From contig OZ257249.1 in NCBI GenBank assembly GCA_965279565.1, positions 1,736,001-1,800,000 on the forward strand: a stretch of DNA of 64,000 bases, in the 5' to 3' direction. Position numbers and translations under genes: made by a program. This DNA is from Tagaea sp965279565 (GTDB taxonomy: Bacteria; Pseudomonadota; Alphaproteobacteria; CACIAM-22H2). Below are positions 63,025 through 64,000 of this stretch, in pieces; position 1 is the first letter of the stretch; every line of letters starts with the position of its first letter. A model generated the notes under the pieces. That model saw only the letters and a list, made by a program, of their open reading frames with translations, had not been told where the DNA came from and made no database searches.

Positions 63025-64000
63025 ACGCGCGCGACGCGCGCGGCGGTGTATTTGAATTCGGGAATCTTGCCGAACGGATCGAGCTCGGCGTTCGTCAACC
63101 GGTTCGCCGGCGCCTCGACGAAGCAGAACGGCATGTAGACCATGCCGTCCGGCACGTCCGGATCGGCACGCAGCATGGCTTCGAGATGGCCGTGGCGCGT
63201 CTCGATGCGGACCTCGCCGCCCTCGGCAAGGCCGCGCGCGGCGATTTCGCGCCGGTTCATCGACGCGACCGCCACCGGTTCGAGCGTGTCGAGCGTTGCC
63301 GCGCGCCGCGTCATCGCACCGGTGTGCCAGTGTTCGAGCAGGCGGCCGGTGCTCAGCACCAGCGGATAGGCGGCATCGGTTTCCTCGCCCGGCGGCAGGA
63401 AATCGACGGGGACGAGGCGCGCGCGGCGCGTCGTCGTCGGGAAGCCGTCGCCGAACAGGATGTCGTGGCCGGCATGGGTCGCGTCGTCGGCGGGGTAGGT
63501 GACCGCACCCTCGCGCTGCAGGCGTTCCCACGGCAGACCCGACAGCGAGGGCATCGCCGCACGCATCTCCTCGTACACGCTCCCCACATCGGGATAGCGC
63601 CAGTCGAGCCCGAGGCGGTGTGCGAGTTCGACGATCAGTTCCCAATCCTGGCGGGCCTCGCCGGGCAGATCCAGCACCGGCCGGCCGAGTTGCACCTGCC
63701 GGTTCGTGTTCGTGTAGGTACCGAGCTTCTCGGCATGGGCCGAGGCGGGCAGCACGACATCGGCATGCCACGCGGTCTCGGTCAGGAAGATGTCCTGCAC
63801 GACGAAGTGATCGAGCTTGGCGAAGGCCGCGCGCGCGTGGTTCTGGTCGGGATCCGACATCGCCGGATTCTCGCCCATCACGTACATCGCGCGGATCTCG
63901 CGCCGGTCGATCGCGTCGATGATCTCGACGACCGTCAGCCCGCGCTTGGGATCGAGCGTGCGGCCCCAGCGCTTTTCGAAATCCGCGCGGAAGCCCGCGT
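63021..64000 (-). CDS. fdsA: Formate dehydrogenase alpha subunit, C-terminal part (cut by window edge)
   Basis: The frame is open from the right edge to TAG at 63021-63023, giving 326 residues without a start. The visible part is the molybdopterin oxidoreductase region MYVMGENPAMSDPDQNHA, FLTETAWHADVVLPAS, and the molydop-binding C-terminal domain with TGRLLEHWHTGAMTRR and ELDPFGKIPEFKYTAAR. These fit the catalytic chain of soluble NAD-linked formate dehydrogenase (FdsA/FdhF group). The Mo/W ligand and FeS N-terminus lie outside the window. Start unknown. Confidence 0.88.
   Translation of the reverse strand, partial: AGFRADFEKRWGRTLDPKRGLTVVEIIDAIDRREIRAMYVMGENPAMSDPDQNHARAAFAKLDHFVVQDIFLTETAWHADVVLPASAHAEKLGTYTNTNRQVQLGRPVLDLPGEARQDWELIVELAHRLGLDWRYPDVGSVYEEMRAAMPSLSGLPWERLQREGAVTYPADDATHAGHDILFGDGFPTTTRRARLVPVDFLPPGEETDAAYPLVLSTGRLLEHWHTGAMTRRAATLDTLEPVAVASMNRREIAARGLAEGGEVRIETRHGHLEAMLRADPDVPDGMVYMPFCFVEAPANRLTNAELDPFGKIPEFKYTAARVARV

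Overview
The window is about 68% GC chromosomal DNA from an alphaproteobacterium, probably Rhodospirillales in the broad sense. This rests on the 16S rRNA, the rrn order 16S-tRNA-Ile-tRNA-Ala-23S-5S-tRNA-fMet, the prfA-prmC-DUF4167-clpB neighbourhood, and the frequent 4-base GTGA/ATGA gene overlaps with GTG and TTG starts. The genus cannot be fixed from the sequence alone.

Layout. 1-1.74 kb: the end of a phage-type lysis region (3TM holin). Its 3' end carries a low-GC island of about 1.1 kb holding one DUF4238 gene, flanked by 18-bp direct repeats. 1.74-5.15 kb: DUF952-pyrD, then a degenerate EAL protein coupled to a HAD-like protein. 5.3-13.4 kb: B12-dependent methylmalonyl-CoA mutase, then a 1973-residue membrane-anchored helical-repeat protein resembling rhizobial growth-pole-ring giants. 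13.4-24.5 kb: housekeeping genes (serine hydrolase, PAS protein, secA, parvulin, argJ, mutT, NDUFAF5-like methyltransferase, comF, grxC, DUF1178, ubiG). 24.6-29.2 kb: tightly coupled lysC, nitronate-monooxygenase-like gene and ptsP. 29.4-35.6 kb: rodZ-like, ispG, hemA (glutamyl-tRNA reductase), prfA, prmC and a DUF4167 gene behind a structured leader. 35.6-39.2 kb: MOSC protein and clpB.

39.2-45.2 kb is a complete rRNA operon with promoter, boxA elements, 5S processing stem and a strong final terminator. 45.2-48.1 kb holds a second PAS_5-like gene and katG. 48.1-51.9 kb is a minus-strand unit read as promoter, cobalamin riboswitch, Shine-Dalgarno-sequestering hairpin, binding protein, permease, ATPase and methyltransferase. 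It is very likely corrinoid uptake and fits the B12 need of the mutase. 51.9-57.3 kb: cupin, hybrid histidine kinase, msrB, DUF1194 protein and a double cold-shock-domain protein with a Gln/Asn/Tyr-rich tail. 57.4-64 kb: PLP aminotransferase, an SDR lacking its catalytic Tyr/Lys, a molybdopterin-binding hydroxylase large subunit coupled to an MFS carrier, and the C-terminal part of a formate dehydrogenase alpha subunit running off the right edge.

The best leads beyond routine annotation are the DUF4238 cassette in the holin 3' end, the giant protein with exact 600-bp internal periodicity, and the nested inverted repeats upstream of the DUF4167 gene. No CRISPR array, complete IS element, integrase or recognised multi-gene defence system is present.
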